NCBI RefSeq assembly: GCF_001625195.1
Contig: NC_054389.1
Span: 8,738,520 to 8,802,519 of the forward strand
DNA from: Drechmeria coniospora
Lineage: Eukaryota; Ascomycota; Sordariomycetes; Hypocreales; Ophiocordycipitaceae
Direction: 5' to 3'
DNA: 64,000 nt
Within the stretch, counting starts at the first letter, position 1. The number at the start of each line of letters is the position of its first letter. This document shows positions 45,509 through 58,144 of this stretch, one piece after another. The notes beneath the pieces are model-generated. The model was not told the origin of the DNA and searched no databases. It saw only the letters and a program-made list of their open reading frames with translations. The position numbers and the translations under genes were made by a program.

Positions 45509-48500
45509 TTAGACCTCGGCAACGTGCCCTGGAACGTTGTTCGGCATGAGACGCAATACTTGGGTCTGCCCGACCTGCACCAGCGCGCGGGTCGACGTCC
45601 AGAGGAAGGGAAATAGGGAGGGAAAGTAGCTGTAGAGGAGGGCGCACACCATGGCCAAAAGAAGGGGAATCTGGAAAGAGATTGTTAGCAGTGACCATTG
45701 TGGACAAAACGCCCTGACCAAACGTACCCAAATGACAAATAGATTCCTGTCGCTGCTCAAGTTCTTCAGCTTCCTCTCGTGTGCCCGCAGGAGCTGTTCC
45801 CGCTGCTCCTTGGTAATGGCATTTTTGCGACCAATTTTCAGGACGCTCGGCGACTTGGGCCTGGTTTCTGACCCAGTCGCCATCACTGCGGATGCGGATG
45901 GCTGATCGTAAATAGCGGCGCATTTCAAGTCGGCTTCGGCGTCAGCCGCAGCTCGCATTGCCGACTCTTGTTTCGTCTCGGCCTGTCGTCCAAAGATGTC
46001 TTCGTATGAAGGCGGCTCGGCCGAGCTGTTCTGCATGTACGACGATATGTCCCACCATCGATGATCCATCTTAGGATTGTCAACTGGCTGGGAATCCGGA
46101 CGGGCTCCGGAGCCGGGAATGAGCTGCTGCATGCGGCGCATGAAGGGCGCGTGCTGCAGGTATGCCTGGTAGTCGGGCAGCAGAGGCATACCGGGCAGCG
46201 CGGGTATCTGGGGGAGGCTCTGGAGATGCAAGGCCATGGCCTGCTGGAGTTGCTGGAATTGCTGCTGGAGCTGGTCCTTGATGGTCGCGAACTGCGTCGT
46301 CGGCGAGCCAGGGGCTCGAGCGTCCCCGTCGGAATCGTCGGATAGGCTGTCCATGTCGTCGACTGCTCTCAATTGGCTCTGGCGCCGCATACGGACATGG
46401 CAAGTCTCGTCGGGATCCTCGTCCTCAAAGTCGCCCGAGGTGTACTCAGGGCTCTCCTCACCCGGGTCGGGCGAAACCGCATGATCGTGGGTGCGAACCC
46501 GCGTCAATGGTCCCCATAGCGACCTCAGCGACGTCGCACTGCTCGTTCGGCTGTGCAGAGAGGCGCCGCTGAAGGATCGAGTGTGGCGCTCGGACTGACG
46601 GATGGCGCGCAGCACGAACCGCGACTGAGCGACATCGGCCGCCGTGAGGCTAGACAAACTTCGTACGGTAGGGTCCGCCCCGACGAGCATCAGCCGCCTC
46701 ACAATCTCGGGGTGGTTATGGATGGCAGCCATGTGCAATGGAGTGAAACCACCCCTGTCCCTGGCATCCGGATTCGCCCCTCGAGCAAGAAGGGCAGCGA
46801 CGAAGCGGTGGTAGCCGAGCGAGCAGGCGAGATGGAGCATCGTGTGACCCGTGGGTTGTTTCAAGTCGAGACGCGTCTTGTGCGCACTGTCGTCAAGATC
46901 AACCAAGTCGAGGACCTTGAGAAGTTGCGATTCGAGATGCTCGTGAGATGCCTGATTGAAAGACAGACCACCGGCAGCCGTCGGTCCGGTTGACGAACCA
47001 CCGCCACCAGACCATGTCGAGCTCCCATCACTGAGGATCCGCCGGGCGAGGTCACTGACGTCAACCATCTGACCAGACATCTTGTGGCCCAGGACGGAGA
47101 GCGCGGTGCGGATCAGCTTGTCTTCGTTGTCGTCGATGTACTTGAAGATGGGGGGCTCCTTGCCCATGGCCAAGCTTTGAGCGCCGAGAGCGCCCTGGAG
47201 CTTAAACGTCACGGCAACTGCTCCAGCGACGGGAGAGGGGGGCAGAAGGCAGACGAGGGATGAATCGCCCCAGTACGTCGTGGTCGTCGCCTTTTGATCG
47301 CCAAACCAGACCTCCAACCCTTGGAAGAAGGCCTGTCCGAGGACCGTGACCTCGATGCCGCCCATTTTGGGACCCTCGTTGGGAATGATCTTATGAATCA
47401 TGGGCGCCGGCCGCGCCTGGTTGACGGCCACGGGGAGGGAGTAAAGACCGTTGGGGATAGGTTGCGAGAATTGGTTCTGAGGCATGGCGACGCCGCTTCG
47501 GAGACCGTTGGGGCTTGGCGCACGGCTTGGATGGCTCGAGGCGGGCGCCGAGCATAGCTGCGACAGGGCCAGGTTATCCATACTTGCCGATCGGTTGTTG
47601 CCGAAGAAGGGCGCCTGGTCGCTGCTGCCGGGCGTCGGCGGCCCGTTCGAAAACGGTTGCTGGACGGGCGGCCCGAACAGTTGCTCCATCTGGGGGAAGG
47701 CAACGGCATGGTTGGGGGAGAAAGGGGACGTGGCGGCCGGAATTTGTGCGCTCGCCGCGTGGGATCCCGGCGCAGGCGACGTCTCGAGTCTCGTCATCGT
47801 CAAACCATTGGGCACTCGAGACCCGGTCCCGCTGGACTTTCTCTTCTTCGTCATAGGCCCCCCCTGGCCCTGGCTCGGGGATGGCGGCCGAGATATGCCT
47901 CGAGCGGTGGAAACGGTGGACATGCCCATGGTTGGCGTGGACTTTCCAGACGCCGACGTCGACGCCGGGTACGAGGCCTGCCGTCCGTTCCTTGGAGCAG
48001 CCGAAAAGTCGACGCTGGACGGCGACATGTGGCCGTTGCTGCTTCCGTTCCCGTTCTGCGCAAGCATGGACCCGTCGGCAGACTTGGGCAGCGTCGACGT
48101 CGTCGCGGCTTCCGACATGGCCATTGCCGGCTGCGAGGCGGGGGCAGGCTGGGCCATGGGATGAGTCTTGTGGTCGTCTGTTATCATTATCGGGTTGGAC
48201 ATGGCCTGGGCGATGACGCGGTCCTGGAAGTCCTTGATGGTGAAGACGACATTGAAGCCCATCTTCTCGTTGTGGTGTCGACAGTAGCAGGCGATGCGCA
48301 TCGGGGCGTCAATCTGCATGGCACGCGACGACACGACAATCTCGGGCCGGCCGCTGGGATCCATGACGCCGCTCAGAGGTTGCCACTCCTTCACCTCCTG
48401 CGTGTTGAACACGACGACACGACGCTCCTCGTCCATGCTCCAGAGCTTCTCCTCCTCCGGCTTCTTGATCTTCTTCCGCGCAGCCCTCTTTCGCTCTCGC

Positions 48501-49924
48501 GTGATGCAGCCTTGGCATATGCGGACATCGCCACCATTCTGTGGCGAATTCTCGTCGTCGAGATCGGGCAGATGACCCTGTGGGAGGGTGGCAGCCCTTT
48601 CGAGTGCCTTTTGCCTCCTCCCGGCCGGCTCCATGGCACTGGTGCAAACCAGAGCCACATGCAGCTCCAGGGTGTCAGGCGACCGCGGCGGCGGCGGCCT
48701 CGCCAAAAGCTTGGGCTTGGATATCGTGTGGGCGGGGAGGTGCAGTTTCGTAACGCCAGGGGGGAGGGGCGACAGGGTCATCTTGATGGGGATCTGTGTC
48801 TCGACGCGGGACTTGAGAGGCGTCGGCATGATCCTCAATTCATAGCCAACGCCGGAGAAGTTGAACGGGCTCGGGGCACCGACGGGTGTCTGATGCAGGG
48901 GCATCGCAGGCAAAGACTGCTGATCCACCAGACCTCCTGGGATAGCCGGGAGGGGAGAGCCGTTTAGTTTCGGGTGCGGAGGCAGGCGGGCACCGTTCGG
49001 CCACATGGCATTGCTTCCCTTTATGAATTGAACAAGGTCGTGGGCGGGAGCAGGTGACGGAGAGTTGAGAAACGTGGCCGTCGGGGAGGAGTCGTGACTG
49101 GTCACCATGGCTGACATGGGAGATATGTCCCTCGAGCCGGCTCTTGCCCCGTTGACGGAAGAGGTCACGGACTGGCGCCGCGGGGGCAAGTTAGTTCGTG
49201 CGCTGTAGCATCAAAGCGAGGAGAAGGAGGAGGTACTCACGGATATCCTCTTCTTGTGATTCGAGTTCTTGACCCGGTTTGCCTGGAGAGACTTGCTCGG
49301 AAAGTGCGTCTTGATGGTGGGCATCTCCGGGGAAGGCATATGCGTATGTGCCGCTTGGGCCTCGGGGCTGCTGGAGGCGCCCTCGAAGTCGAAAGAGCGG
49401 TCCATGAAACTGTCGTCGGTCCCGCCAAAGCCATAGATGGCATCCATGGCGTCCATGGCGGTCGAAGGATGGGCTTCGCGTCCGAAGGCAAAGGTGTTGT
49501 CGTCATCGTCGAAGGTGTTTTGGCCGTCGGCGACGTTGGGCCATTCCAGCTTGATGCTGCTGCCATCTTCCATGATGGAGTAGCCGCCGGACATGGCCGG
49601 GGTTTTGGCCGACGTGGAGCTGCCGGTCCGTTTGGTGGAGGAGGCCGAGTCGGAGGAGGAGTCGTGGTAGCATTCGTTGGGGGAGTCGGGCAGAAGGTCG
49701 GCGGCCATCAGCTCCTGCGGGTTCAGAACCCCCCCCTTCTGGAGGTCGCCGTTGCCGGTTGTATCCAGACTCTGTAGAGTGTCTGGGCTGTTGGAAAAGT
49801 CGAAGAAGTTGGAAGAGCCGAAGTCATCATCACAGTCGTGGTCGTGGAATTCGCCGCTCGACATTCCCGCACCCGCTACGGCGATCAGTGGGCTGCCAGC
49901 GCCGAAGCCTGACGCCGATGTCAT
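45509..49924 (-). CDS. MGA2: Membrane-tethered transcription factor, Mga2/Spt23 family
   Basis: In yeast this ER-anchored factor senses membrane saturation and oxygen, is clipped by the proteasome, and activates the OLE1 desaturase. Exons are 49241..49924, 45728..49171 and 45509..45670, giving 1429 aa. Intron 1 (69 nt) has GTGAGT and GCGCCAG and joins NHKKRIS to SVTSSVNG. Intron 2 (57 nt) has GTACGT, a GCTAAC branch and TTTCCAG; it is a multiple of three without stops. A Ser/Asp-rich N-terminal activation-type region is followed by the conserved region at about residues 329-562 with VGYELRIMPTPLKSRVE and RICQGCITRERKRAARKK. An IPT/TIG fold covers about 816-907 (IHKIIPNEGPKMGG), and two ankyrin repeats about 1001-1079 (GHTMLHLACSLGYHRF, GGFTPLHMAAIHNHPEI). 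A Gln-rich helix follows, and the C-terminal anchor starts near 1377 (IPLLLAMVCALLYSYF). The domain order is diagnostic. Confidence 0.93.
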
Positions 49925-52900
49925 AACCAGCTGGCGAGGCTGTGCGCGTCCGCCTCAGGCGGTTCCGGATAGGAAACGACGGGGCAGACGAAAGGTTGTA
50001 TGCCGATGCTGATGAGGAGTAGAATGTCGGTGAGCACGACGGGGGGCAGCGGGAAGAGTAGAGGCTCCGGCGAGACGGCTTGGCTCCGAAATACGGCTGA
50101 AGCCCGCACGAACAACACGGGGCTATTATCGTGGACAGAAGTGATGGCGCGTCGTCACGGCGTCACCGGCATGTGTCTTGCGTCGAAAATCGGTGCTGTT
50201 TCCTACCAGCCTGCGCGCGGGTGGGCGGAGGCGGAGGCGGAGGCGGCGTCAATTCGGTTGGGGCGAAAAAGAATGGGTAGTGGCCGGCTGCAGCAGATGA
50301 TGTAATTGTGATTCGTCGTCGATGAAGGCCGAAGTCGTTCGTTGCGTCGCACTCGCGTCCTCGGGAGACTGATTTCGTTGTCGCCGATGGCCCGATGATT
50401 GTATGTCGTTGAGAGAAGGGGGAAAGAATCTGCGCAATGCTGGGCGAGCAGGCAGAGAGCCAACGAGGAGCGGGAGTAGGAGAACGAGTACGGTACTTGT
50501 AGAGTAGAGTACGGTAAGTACGCGAGAGAACGAGTACGAGGGAGTACGCTGGTAAAGTACATGTACATGCGTACCTGCCAATATTACGGACTACTACTAG
50601 TACCTACCAGGTACGGGGAGAGAGGCTTAGCACGAGTAAGTGAGTGTAAGTACTTGTACGCAATAGTGAGTGGTAAGAGCACGCACACGGACAACAAATA
50701 TGTAAGGACAGAGGCACACATGTACGGAGTACATGTATGCACATGTGCACACGCAAGTGCAGCAAGTACCGCGGACGGAAGGGATGGCGAGTGCTTTGGT
50801 TGGGGGGTAAATATTGGGTATACTTACATTGTACATGTACTGTGAGTAAGTAAGTACTTACTTACAGTACTCGGCACCCTGTAATACTGTAGGTACTCAG
50901 TACGGAGTATTCTGTACTCCGTACTCCGCACAAGTACTAAAGTTTGTGGCGATGATGACTAACTTTCACTTGCGCTGTAAGTACTTGTACACGTAAGTAA
51001 GTACTTGCAAAGAGCACATGTACCCGTGACCCTGGGCGTTTGAGCGCGGGTCAGGCACCTGGCAAGGCACGCAGGCAGGCAGGTGGTGGCGAGCCAGCAT
51101 TAACTACTGATGTGCTTACTGCACTTGAAGAGCAGGTTCAGCAGTGCACACTACCTACTCTAATTCCGTGCTCGACCGGCAATCGAACAACTGACCGAGT
51201 CGCTGACTGATCAACCGGTGGACGGATTCCTGCGATGAGGTTGGTCTTGCCTGCCACATGGTCCATCTCGATGGGACTGATTTCTTGGCCATGAGAACCA
51301 CACTTGCCCACAGTACAACCACGTAAGCACATGTACATCTACTTACGTGCACGTCCTTGTAGGCCCGTATCACAAGTACAAGTACTTGTCCAAGTACGAG
51401 TACTCCGTACGGGTACTTCCAGTAAGTACATGTAAGTAGTCGTTGCAGTCAGTACGGAGTAGGATACCCTGAATGTAACATGTCGGTACCTCTTACTATG
51501 ACGGAGTACGGATACAGTGCACGTAATAATATACTTGTACGGACGGAGTACTCCGTACTAGCAGAGAAGATTCTAGACAGAGAGTACTTGTAGGTAGTTG
51601 TACATAAGCCCACCTACACCTCCTAGGTAAGCACGATTGCTTCGTTAAGCACACACTTGTACCTGTACTTGCAAGTACTTGGATAGTTCTTTGTGCGTAG
51701 TACCCACATTTGCTGCATCGCTCTCCGCGAAGGCAAGGTACATACTTCTGACCTGTTCTTCAATACTGCGCACTAGTACCAGATGGTATTTGCAGACAAG
51801 TACAACTGCAGTTAGTACGGAGTACTGTACTGTACTCCGTACGGAGTAGGTGTATCCCTGTACTTATGTACACGTAACAGTACTACTGCTTGTTCAGTGC
51901 CGTACTGAAAGTAGATGCCCCTGGACGATAGACCCCTGCTCAAGGATATGCCGGCTCGTCCAATAGCAGCTCAGTGGTTGACCATGGTCCATGCCATGGG
52001 GCCATAACCCCTCTTGGCGCTCCAGAGTTCAGTCCAGCCCAGAGTCCAGAGTCCAGCGTGCAGTCTGCGAGGTATGACTCCTCGTCAAGCAAGGGTGAGG
52101 CTGAGCACTTGGTCACGAACGCACTGTCCGAGCAGTCAGGGCAATGCTCATACCTACCTAGTACTTGCAGTAATAAATGGTAATAAATGGCAATTCGTGT
52201 ACGGAGTACCACACACACACATAAGTACTGTACTTACACTTAAGTACACACCAAAGTACCATGCACGTAAAGGTACTTGTACACACTAAAGGCCTATTAC
52301 AGGTACGTACGTGCAACTAATACCTGCTTCGTCAACGGACTGCCGCCCCGTAACCAAGGCGCGATATTCATACACCTACCGAGCCGCCTACAAGTAAGTA
52401 TGTGTCGGCGCCAGTCGTATGGGGTGAGTGCAACTCAACGATAGCCCGTTCCCTCGTTCTCCGTATTTGAAGCCAGGCGGCGTACATGTATACTCATTCC
52501 ATCGTGTAAGTATGCAAGTACTTTCTCGCATGTATGATGTTGCGTAGCGTCAGTCCACCTGCATGAGCGGACATGTTTGCGTACGAGTCTCGGTGTACAG
52601 TGAGTGTATACTTATGCACAGTTGGCCGTAGGTAGGTGCAGTTCTCGTACTTCGATATAATTACTGCAGAATACTGTAGGTACAGTACGGAAGGCGAAGA
52701 GTTAAGTACACAGTACTCCGTACTTGCACTTGCTGAATTTCTGTCCACCTATTGCCATGAATACTTACTTGTATTACTTTGTCCTCCGTGTTTCGGAATG
52801 CTGTATTCAAAGTACAACTAGTTACACGGAGAACGAGACATGTCAATCAACGGAGTACTTCATAATTTTACACGGATTAAGTACTTACTTACCGTACATT

Positions 52901-54261
52901 GTGCATGCACAGTATTTCTCCGTACTTGTACATTACAGTACATGCACCGAGTACCCTGAACATTCGCCGATCTCGTCCGTTTTGATCCTTCCGTCGCCGT
53001 ATCCGCTTCCAATGGTACGCTGGAACATCATTCCGCCAGTTGATACCCGTTCGAATCTACTGTACGCCGTACAAAAAGTCCCTACTTCTGCACACAATAA
53101 ACTCCAAAATATGCGTACTGTCTGTGCTGCTTGCAACCTCATACGCGTACGAAGCACGATTTACCTGTAGATTCTCTCTCGTTTTTGCCATCAAACCGGC
53201 TGGATAATAACATGTACTTACATGCGCAAGCAAACCTCCTGAAATGATATGCACCACTACTCCGTACATGTACAGTACTGTACACACACTAGTACACCTG
53301 CAAGTACTTGCCGTGTGTGTCGTACTCGCAAATGAACGTACTTGCACAAACGATTCACTGTGATCCTTCTCCAGAATGGACCCCGGCCCAGGATACGACG
53401 AGATCGCGCCACTCACTCGGCGCGGGCCGACCTGTCACCAGGAGGATTCGGGCATCTTGGTTATGGCCAATCCGTGGGCCGTCTCAATCGATCATTGCCT
53501 TCCTCAAGCGGCGCTGGAGTGCGCGTTCGGACTTGTCCCGAATCGCAAACGTGATGTCATTGTACGAAACGCCAGCGATGCTTTGCCGCCATCGCCGCCG
53601 TGGCCCAATCAGGCCCTCCCTTCCTTCGAGATGCATGAGAGGCATTTTCTCAATGCATGTTCCAATCTACAACCAGTTTACCTATCCCTGGGCCCATCTT
53701 TCGCGTTCGCCGTCAGTCCGCGGTAGGAGCACGTAGTATGGATAGGAAGACCCGAATACTGACCACTGACCATACAGGTAGCAGAACTGGCCAAGACATT
53801 GACGCATGCCCTGTGTGGGTGATGCATTCACTTGACCCCAGCCACCTTGGAAGCGGATGATCGGTACGGGGTACAAGTGTGCTTGAATCGTATTTGGCCC
53901 TTGCCATTCATGTTCAACGGTGTTCATTACCAATGCTCCGGCCCTTGTGCCTCAGCGCAACCCGCACCCGACTCGTTTGACATGTATCTGGGCATGACGT
54001 TCATCCATCCAATGATGGCCACCAGCCAACGTTGCGGCGCATGCACGCGTCCTGGATGAGAGCCGGGGGGAGGTGCGTGCATACGTTCGTGTCTCCGATG
54101 CCGGCATTCCAGGTCGATTACGACTCAACGACAGTTGCGGCTGGCTTGTAAAAACCCCTCCGTTGATGAGACTAGCTTCTCTTCCCGACAACGTTCATTC
54201 CCTTGCTTTCGTTGACGCACCCTTGCCGGATCTCGCTACAAATCGAGGCACCCCGTGTGCG
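49925..54261. other. Gene-free 4.3-kb region upstream of MGA2
   Basis: It holds the MGA2 promoter (right side of MGA2) and the antiporter 3' side. From about 50.5 to 53.3 kb it is one of the densest zones of GTAC words and TACGGAGTA/TACTCCGTA palindromes in the window. Small frames at 53.3-54.2 kb show no recognisable domain. No gene is supported. Confidence 0.6.
51403..51850. repeat. Cluster of TACGGAGTA/TACTCCGTA palindromes
   Basis: Within 450 bp there are at least seven copies of the TACGGAGTA or TACTCCGTA word. They include CGG-AGTACT-CCG at 51544..51555, an inverted pair at about 51815-51841 that could form a hairpin, and the opposite-phase palindrome TACTCCGTACGGAGTA at 51833..51848. 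Confidence 0.85.
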
Positions 54262-55995
54262 TCAGGATGACGGCTGAGAGCCTGATGCGACGGAGACGGA
54301 CGAACTGCCAGTCTCGACATCGTTCTTGAATCTGGCTAGAAATCTGCCGACGACGGGGATCCTGCGTCCCGCCGTGGCAGAAAGCGGCTCATCTCGCAAG
54401 CTTTCGCTCAAGACGCGACCAAACGTCCTCGCACCCCTCGGTGCCAAATGTCCAATTTTCCCAATGGGAATGCTAAGCCCGTGAACGACCTGGTGTAGAT
54501 TCAGATTGGCGGCAGCTCCAACGAGGAGGAGACATACATGACTCACCACGCTGCTGAGGGTCAAGAACCAAACGACGACCCGAATCGTTTCCGCGAGATT
54601 GATCACGTCACTCCGCGGGACGCCATCCTCGTTCGTCAGGTGCTCCTGGATGAACTCCAAGCTGATGAACAGATAGAAGACGGCAGAGACGCCGATGGGG
54701 CCGAAGAAGCCGACGAAGATGGCCTGCCTGCCTCGCTCGATCTGATGAATCCACTTGTGCATACCAAAGACCCAGGGTAGCCGCCTCAGAAGGAGGACGA
54801 GGATGCCGAGGATGACGAGTCGGGCCGTCGAGATGACGGCATTGTCGCCGAAGAGGCTCCACGGTAGAACGGCGCCGTACCACAGGAATATGGTCACGTT
54901 GAGGAGCATGTCGATGGTCGGCTGCAAGGAGTCATCCTTCGTCTGCAGTCGGAACCAGTCATCCCAGGTGAAGACGTTTCCCGCGATGAAGCAGGCGAGG
55001 ACGTCGTCGCTTCCGACGAGGCCGCAGGTACCGAGGACGAAGAGGGCGAGGGCGAGGGCGAAGACGAGGAAGCTTTCGCGGTCGACGTAGTTGCGCTCCT
55101 CGGCCCAGTGAAGAAGCTCCTTGCCGATCCAGCCGACCACGGCGCCGTACAGAATGCTGAGGGCGATGGTGTACCCCCACGTGTAGGCAAACCAGAGACC
55201 CATGGCATCGGCGGCGCCGCCGTGCGTGGCGGCCGGGCCGACATACTTGATGAGGTAGAGGGCGAAGAAGAGAAAGGGGTAGCCCAGGCCGTCGTTGGCG
55301 CCCGACTCGGCGATGATGAGGTTCTGGAGGTCCTTGGGGATGTTTTGGTCGGCAAATTTGCCCTTGACTATGACCGCCGAGAGGACGGGATCCGTCGGCG
55401 TGACGCACGCTCCCACGGCGAGGGCGTGCAGGAAGCTTGGCGTGCCGGCGAGAGCCCAGACGAGCAGGCTAGTCGCCAACCACATGCACGCCATGCCCGG
55501 GCCGACGAGCAGCAGGATCGACTTCCATTCGGTCTTGAGATACTTGCTGGGCAACTGGACGCCAGCCAAGACGAGCTGGACGCCCAGGACGAGGCGCGAG
55601 AAGTTGAGTGTCATGGCACCCAACTTGTCCTCGCAGGCCAGTTCGGAAACACCTTCCTGGCCGCACTCGGCGTAATCCCTCGGTCGTATGAAGTCGGCTC
55701 CATCGGGTCCAAAGGCGACGCCTACGAGGAGAGATATGACTATTCCCCCCCTGCCGAGTCAGCCTCGAGATTCGCAGCGCAGCGTGCGACGGCTTGCTGA
55801 ACCTCGGCCGGCCATGTCACCGGCCGCCGCCGTGGGCGTGGGGGCAAGGTGGCACTCACGAGCCTCGGAGAGATAATAATTCTCTTTGAGGAGGAAAGAG
55901 ACGAGGCCGAAGAGCGATATGAAGCCGCCCAGGAAGGCCACGATGATGTTGAAGTTGGACAGTTGAAGGGGAACCGCCCACAGGTTCCGTGCCAT
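54262..55995 (-). CDS. Na+(K+)/H+ antiporter, fungal NHA1 type
   Basis: This is a predicted plasma-membrane CPA1-type antiporter that exports Na+/K+ in exchange for protons. Exons are 55860..55995, 54547..55739 and 54262..54489, giving 518 aa. Intron 1 (120 nt) has GTGAGT, a GCTGAC branch and an AATAG acceptor, and gives YYLSEALISLLVGVAFGP as in the family. A nearer CAG acceptor would break frame. Intron 2 (57 nt, multiple of three, no stop) has GTGAGT and ACCAG and restores LSSVVVHGLSIPIGK. About 12 hydrophobic segments are visible. The ion-binding ND pair is at about residues 194-195 in IIAESGANDGLGYPF, and TPTDP is at 159-163. The cytosolic tail is short (about 70 residues), unlike the several-hundred-residue tail of yeast Nha1. 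Confidence is high for the family; the ion preference is unknown. Confidence 0.91.
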
Positions 55996-57051
55996 TCCGG
56001 CCGCAAACGATGTTAGCAGCAGGCGGGAAGGGGAGAGGCGGCAGCAGCGACAAGGACGACGACGGCGGTTGCGATTTCAGAGAAGATCATGGCTCCGGTT
56101 TTCTGGAGCGGTTTTATGGAAGAGAAAATTGCACCGATCATTCGCAACGGTAGCGGTGACGAACGAAACGGCGAAGACGAGTTTGTTGTTGCAGTTGGAA
56201 GGAGGGTGTGGGTTGCCTACACGTGCACGAACAACCTTGGGAGGAAAACAGGCCATGCCTATTGCAATGTTTTAGGCCAGGCACACAGTGAACAGTGATG
56301 GCGCATAGTGCTGGCGATGGCTGAAATGGTGCTGCCTGGTCAGGTCCACAGGGACCCATCCACTGTTCTGGACCGCTGTGGAAGGTGAGCTGAGAACCCA
56401 CGCCGGGGAACCTAGAGAACCTGCACTCTCATGCATGAATATGCCGCCAACACGCTATCACAGCACATGTACAGGTACGGTACGCCCAAGCTACAACGTC
56501 GAGATTGCAGGCAAACGTGTCCGCCGTCTGATGGCAGGTGGCTCTCATATCTCCTGGCCATGGTGTGTCCATGCCGACTACCCTGTTCATGACATCCACC
56601 AAAATCCATCAATCTATCGGTCCATCCGTCGTTTCCGAGTAGGTTTGAACAGATTCGTCTCCGAACAATTCGCTCCTTTCGCAATCATCTACCGCACAAG
56701 GGGAAAGGGGGCGGTGGCGTTCGAAGTCTGCTTCACATGCTGGCCATGAACAGACGGCCTTCGCCTCCCGTGACAGGTGGCAGACGAGTCCAACCTGGCT
56801 GGCTCCTACAGAGCCTCGTGCGATGCTTGGTCGTCCCAACATGCATTTGACCATTGACAGCTCCTGCTCTCGCCGCACGATGAAGAGGCAATAATGGAGG
56901 AGCTCAGCAGGCGAGATGAACGGTCCCATTGCCACATGCGCCCGCGCACGCACGCCTCCCCTTACCGCACGCTCGTGAGCCTCGCCGCCTTTTTGCCGCT
57001 CAATGCCCCCTTGTTTCTCGCCGGTCGGGCAAGAATGACGAGCCGTCACTG
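55996..57051. other. Intergenic, antiporter promoter side / RNase H1 3' side
   Basis: This one-kilobase spacer lies between two minus-strand genes and should contain the antiporter promoter. Small frames inside show no recognisable domain. Confidence 0.6.
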
Positions 57052-58144
57052 TCAACTGGGCCGCAGCGCCGATTTGGCCCCCCGGACGGCGAGGCTGTCC
57101 GCCGCCATGTTGCCCCTACTCGTCGCGTGACCCTTCACCCAGCGGTAGTACGTGTTGGCTCCGGCCGCCGTCCGCTCATCCATCCTATCCAGAACGGCGC
57201 GGATGATGTCCTGGTTCTTGACCTGGCCTCCGTTGGCCGTCATCCATCCCTTTTGCTTCCATCCCACGGCCCACTGCGTAACGGCGTTGATGGAGTACTG
57301 GCTGTCGGTGATGATGCGAACCGTCTGGTTCGTCGGGGCAATCTCGAGCGCTCGCAGCAGAGCCATCAGCTCGGCTCGCTGGTTCGTCTGCGGCTCGCCC
57401 TCGAGACGCTCCGACAAGTTTCGAGGATCGCCGTCGCCGAAGAAGACGCCGATGCCGGCCCTCGCCCCGAGCTTGCCGTTTGCCAGGCTGCTTCCGTCCG
57501 TGTAAATCTCCACGGCATCGTCGACTGGCGGTGCCGGCGCCACTACTGCCCTCCTCGTTTGTTTCGCAGCCGGCACCACCACCGGTGCCTCAATCTTCTC
57601 CGGAACGCTCTCCCCCAACGCCTCGATGGCTTCCCTGCTTCCGAACTGCTTGATGTAGGCGACCGCTTCGCCTCGCTTGCCGAATCGCTTGTACTTGGGG
57701 CCTTTCACTCCCTTGATCGCCATGGCGGCCTCATCCCAGGTCTTGTAGATGCCTGTTGGCGAGCCGACGGCGACGGCATAGAACCGATCCGGCTCGTTGG
57801 CGGGCGCCGAAACTTTCTTGCCGGCCACAAACGCCTCGGCATCATCTCTCGACGTAAAAGACTTGACTATGTGACAAAGGCCGATTAGCAGTGCTCGCTA
57901 GGCATTGGTACCGTATCGGAATCCTATCGGCGGCAGGAGGAGCATGCATTGGGCCACACTTACAGACGGCGCCCTTGAACCCAGCTGTTTGGCTGGAACA
58001 TTCTGCGTAGTTGAGATAAACGCCGGGTTTGTGCCCTGCCTGGACTGCGTAAAACTTTTGCATCCCATCCGTCTTCCGCTTCTTCAACGCGGCCGACTCC
58101 GTGACGAGCCCCAACCCCGGCGCAGACCTCTTTTTGTTCATCAT
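57052..58144 (-). CDS. RNH1: Ribonuclease H1
   Basis: This is the endonuclease that cuts the RNA strand of RNA-DNA hybrids (R-loops, replication primers). Exons are 57964..58144 and 57052..57866, giving 331 aa. The 97-nt intron has GTAAGT, a CTAAT branch and CACATAG and joins TAGFKGAV to FKSFTSRDDAEAFVAGKK. There are two hybrid-binding domains: residues about 24-76 (MQKFYAVQAGHKPGVY) and about 88-135 (RFYAVAVGSPTGIYKTWDE). A Pro/Ala linker follows, then the RNase H domain from about 176. The four catalytic acids are in place: Asp184 (IYTDGSS), Glu226 (NQRAELMALLRAL), Asp248 (IITDSQYSI) and Asp317 (MAADSLA), with the flexible-loop His307 (VKGHATS). The first in-frame ATG is at 58144 and is followed at once by a second Met codon. 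Confidence 0.94.

Noticed and set aside
53036..53062. TTCGAATC word resembling a tRNA B box
   Set aside because: No matching A box, acceptor stem or anticodon arm could be found at the right distance.
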